From: an uncultured Bacteroides sp.
GTDB lineage: Bacteria; Bacteroidota; Bacteroidia; Bacteroidales; Bacteroidaceae
NCBI GenBank assembly: GCA_900553815.1
Contig: USEY01000069.1
Coordinates: 1 to 14,482 of the forward strand
Direction of reading: 5' to 3'
Length of the DNA stretch: 14,482 nucleotides
A model generated the notes under the pieces. The model was not told where the DNA came from. It made no database searches and saw only the letters and a list, made by a program, of their open reading frames with translations. This document shows, one piece after another, positions 14,055 through 14,482 of the stretch. The first letter of the stretch is position 1. The number at the start of each line of letters is the position of its first letter. The translations under genes and the position numbers were made by a program.

Positions 14055-14414
14055 CAATATTTCCAATAGGGAAACAAACAATTAGTAATCAAGAATTTAC
14101 AAAGCAACGAACGTGACAATTTTAAATTTTGGAAACACTATTTTGCAAAATAAATACCACACGAAACACACCAAATACTTAACTTTTGCAAAAATATAAC
14201 TATAAAACATAAACAATGGAATATGTTTGCGATATTATTAGAATATTAATTTATCTTTGTTAGGAGAAAATAAGGAAACCAAATAACCTTTATTCTTATA
14301 CATTGTTAAATATACATTTCTAACTTTATACAAAGAGAATCTTTAAGCATAGAAAACTAAAGAATACAAATTCATTATAAAATATAATAGTCCGTTAAGA
14401 GTTCACCATATCGG
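14055..14414. other. AT-rich gene-free stretch
   Basis: 360 bases with no supportable gene. It has a 14-bp palindrome TATTTTGCAAAATA (14139-14152) and a promoter-like motif at 14226-14259. There is no ATG on the plus strand between that motif and 14414. Confidence 0.55.
14226..14259 (+). promoter_or_regulatory. Orphan promoter-like motif
   Basis: TTTG (14226-14229), 22-bp spacer, TATCTTTG (14252-14259). The -7 is an exact consensus match; the spacer is one base longer than the usual 19-21. No start codon follows in the next 150 bases on this strand. Confidence 0.4.
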
Positions 14415-14482
14415 CTAAGCGGCTTCTGCCACTATGCCAAATAGTTCTTTGATAAGTTTAGCATTAAAAGTTCTGTTCGGTT
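14415..14482 (-). CDS. C-terminal fragment of an unidentified protein (cut by the window edge)
   Basis: On the minus strand a frame enters from the right edge, reads PNRTFNAKLIKELFGIVAEAA and stops at TAG (14417-14415). Only 21 residues are visible. They have a plausible amphipathic composition, and the stop is followed by AT-rich non-coding DNA, as at a gene end. No family can be named from this length; a transposase end is one possibility but is a guess. It could also be a chance frame. Confidence 0.35.
   Translation of the reverse strand, partial: PNRTFNAKLIKELFGIVAEAA

Noticed and set aside
1..14482. tRNA, rRNA or other housekeeping RNA genes
   Set aside because: No cloverleaf with a TTCGA-type T arm and no rRNA signature was seen on either strand, apart from the group II intron RNA.
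1..14482. A multi-gene novel defence or secondary-metabolite system
   Set aside because: Apart from the HigBA-like pair, every confident gene belongs to a known housekeeping or common envelope family with no clustered accessory enzymes.

Overview
The window looks like chromosomal DNA of a gut-type Bacteroidales (Bacteroidaceae-like) bacterium. The reasons are the protein families (PepSY-like lipoprotein, Bacteroidota-style MurF, VanZ-like and CPA2-USP proteins) and the recurrent upstream motif TAnnTTTG, the -7 element of the Bacteroidota primary sigma factor. In one case (upstream of higB) it has a well spaced TTTG -33 element. The species cannot be fixed from the sequence alone.

Layout. 1-600 (minus) is a group IIC self-splicing intron without a maturase gene. 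Its last ~20-30 nt lie outside the window. It sits directly behind the intrinsic terminator (601-650) of a minus-strand PepSY-like lipoprotein gene (671-1504). A 776-base non-coding stretch with an 11-bp tandem/inverted repeat follows. Then come murF (2281-3579, plus), which ends stop-to-stop against a minus-strand VanZ-like membrane protein (3580-4020), and a plus-strand pair: a sodium-coupled NSS-family transporter (4367-5734) and a membrane-anchored helix-hairpin-helix protein (5752-6711).

6849-7508 is an AT-rich, HigB/HigA-type toxin-antitoxin module with its own promoter. It is followed by a repeat-rich convergent spacer (7509-7947) holding a perfect 13-bp hairpin and a pair of ~60-bp inverted imperfect repeats. 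A minus-strand series then reads CPA2 antiporter-USP fusion (11556 to 9427), tcdA (translationally coupled by TGATG) and, after a small repeat-containing gap, a LolD-like ABC ATPase. From 11557 the window reads plus again: asd (11860-12867) with a ~220-nt structured leader and a clear terminator, then a BadF/BadG-type sugar-kinase-like protein (13130-13981). The right edge is a gene-poor stretch with an orphan promoter-like motif. A minus-strand C-terminal coding fragment runs off the window there.

Functionally this is mostly housekeeping: cell wall (murF; asd feeds the lysine/diaminopimelate and threonine pathways), tRNA modification (tcdA), envelope transport and ion homeostasis. The accessory parts are the intron, the toxin-antitoxin module and the repeats. 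I did not find a convincing multi-gene novel defence or biosynthetic system. The most interesting items are the ORF-less group IIC intron, whose EBS1 can pair with the terminator-derived 5' exon, and the composite inverted repeat at 7646-7805.
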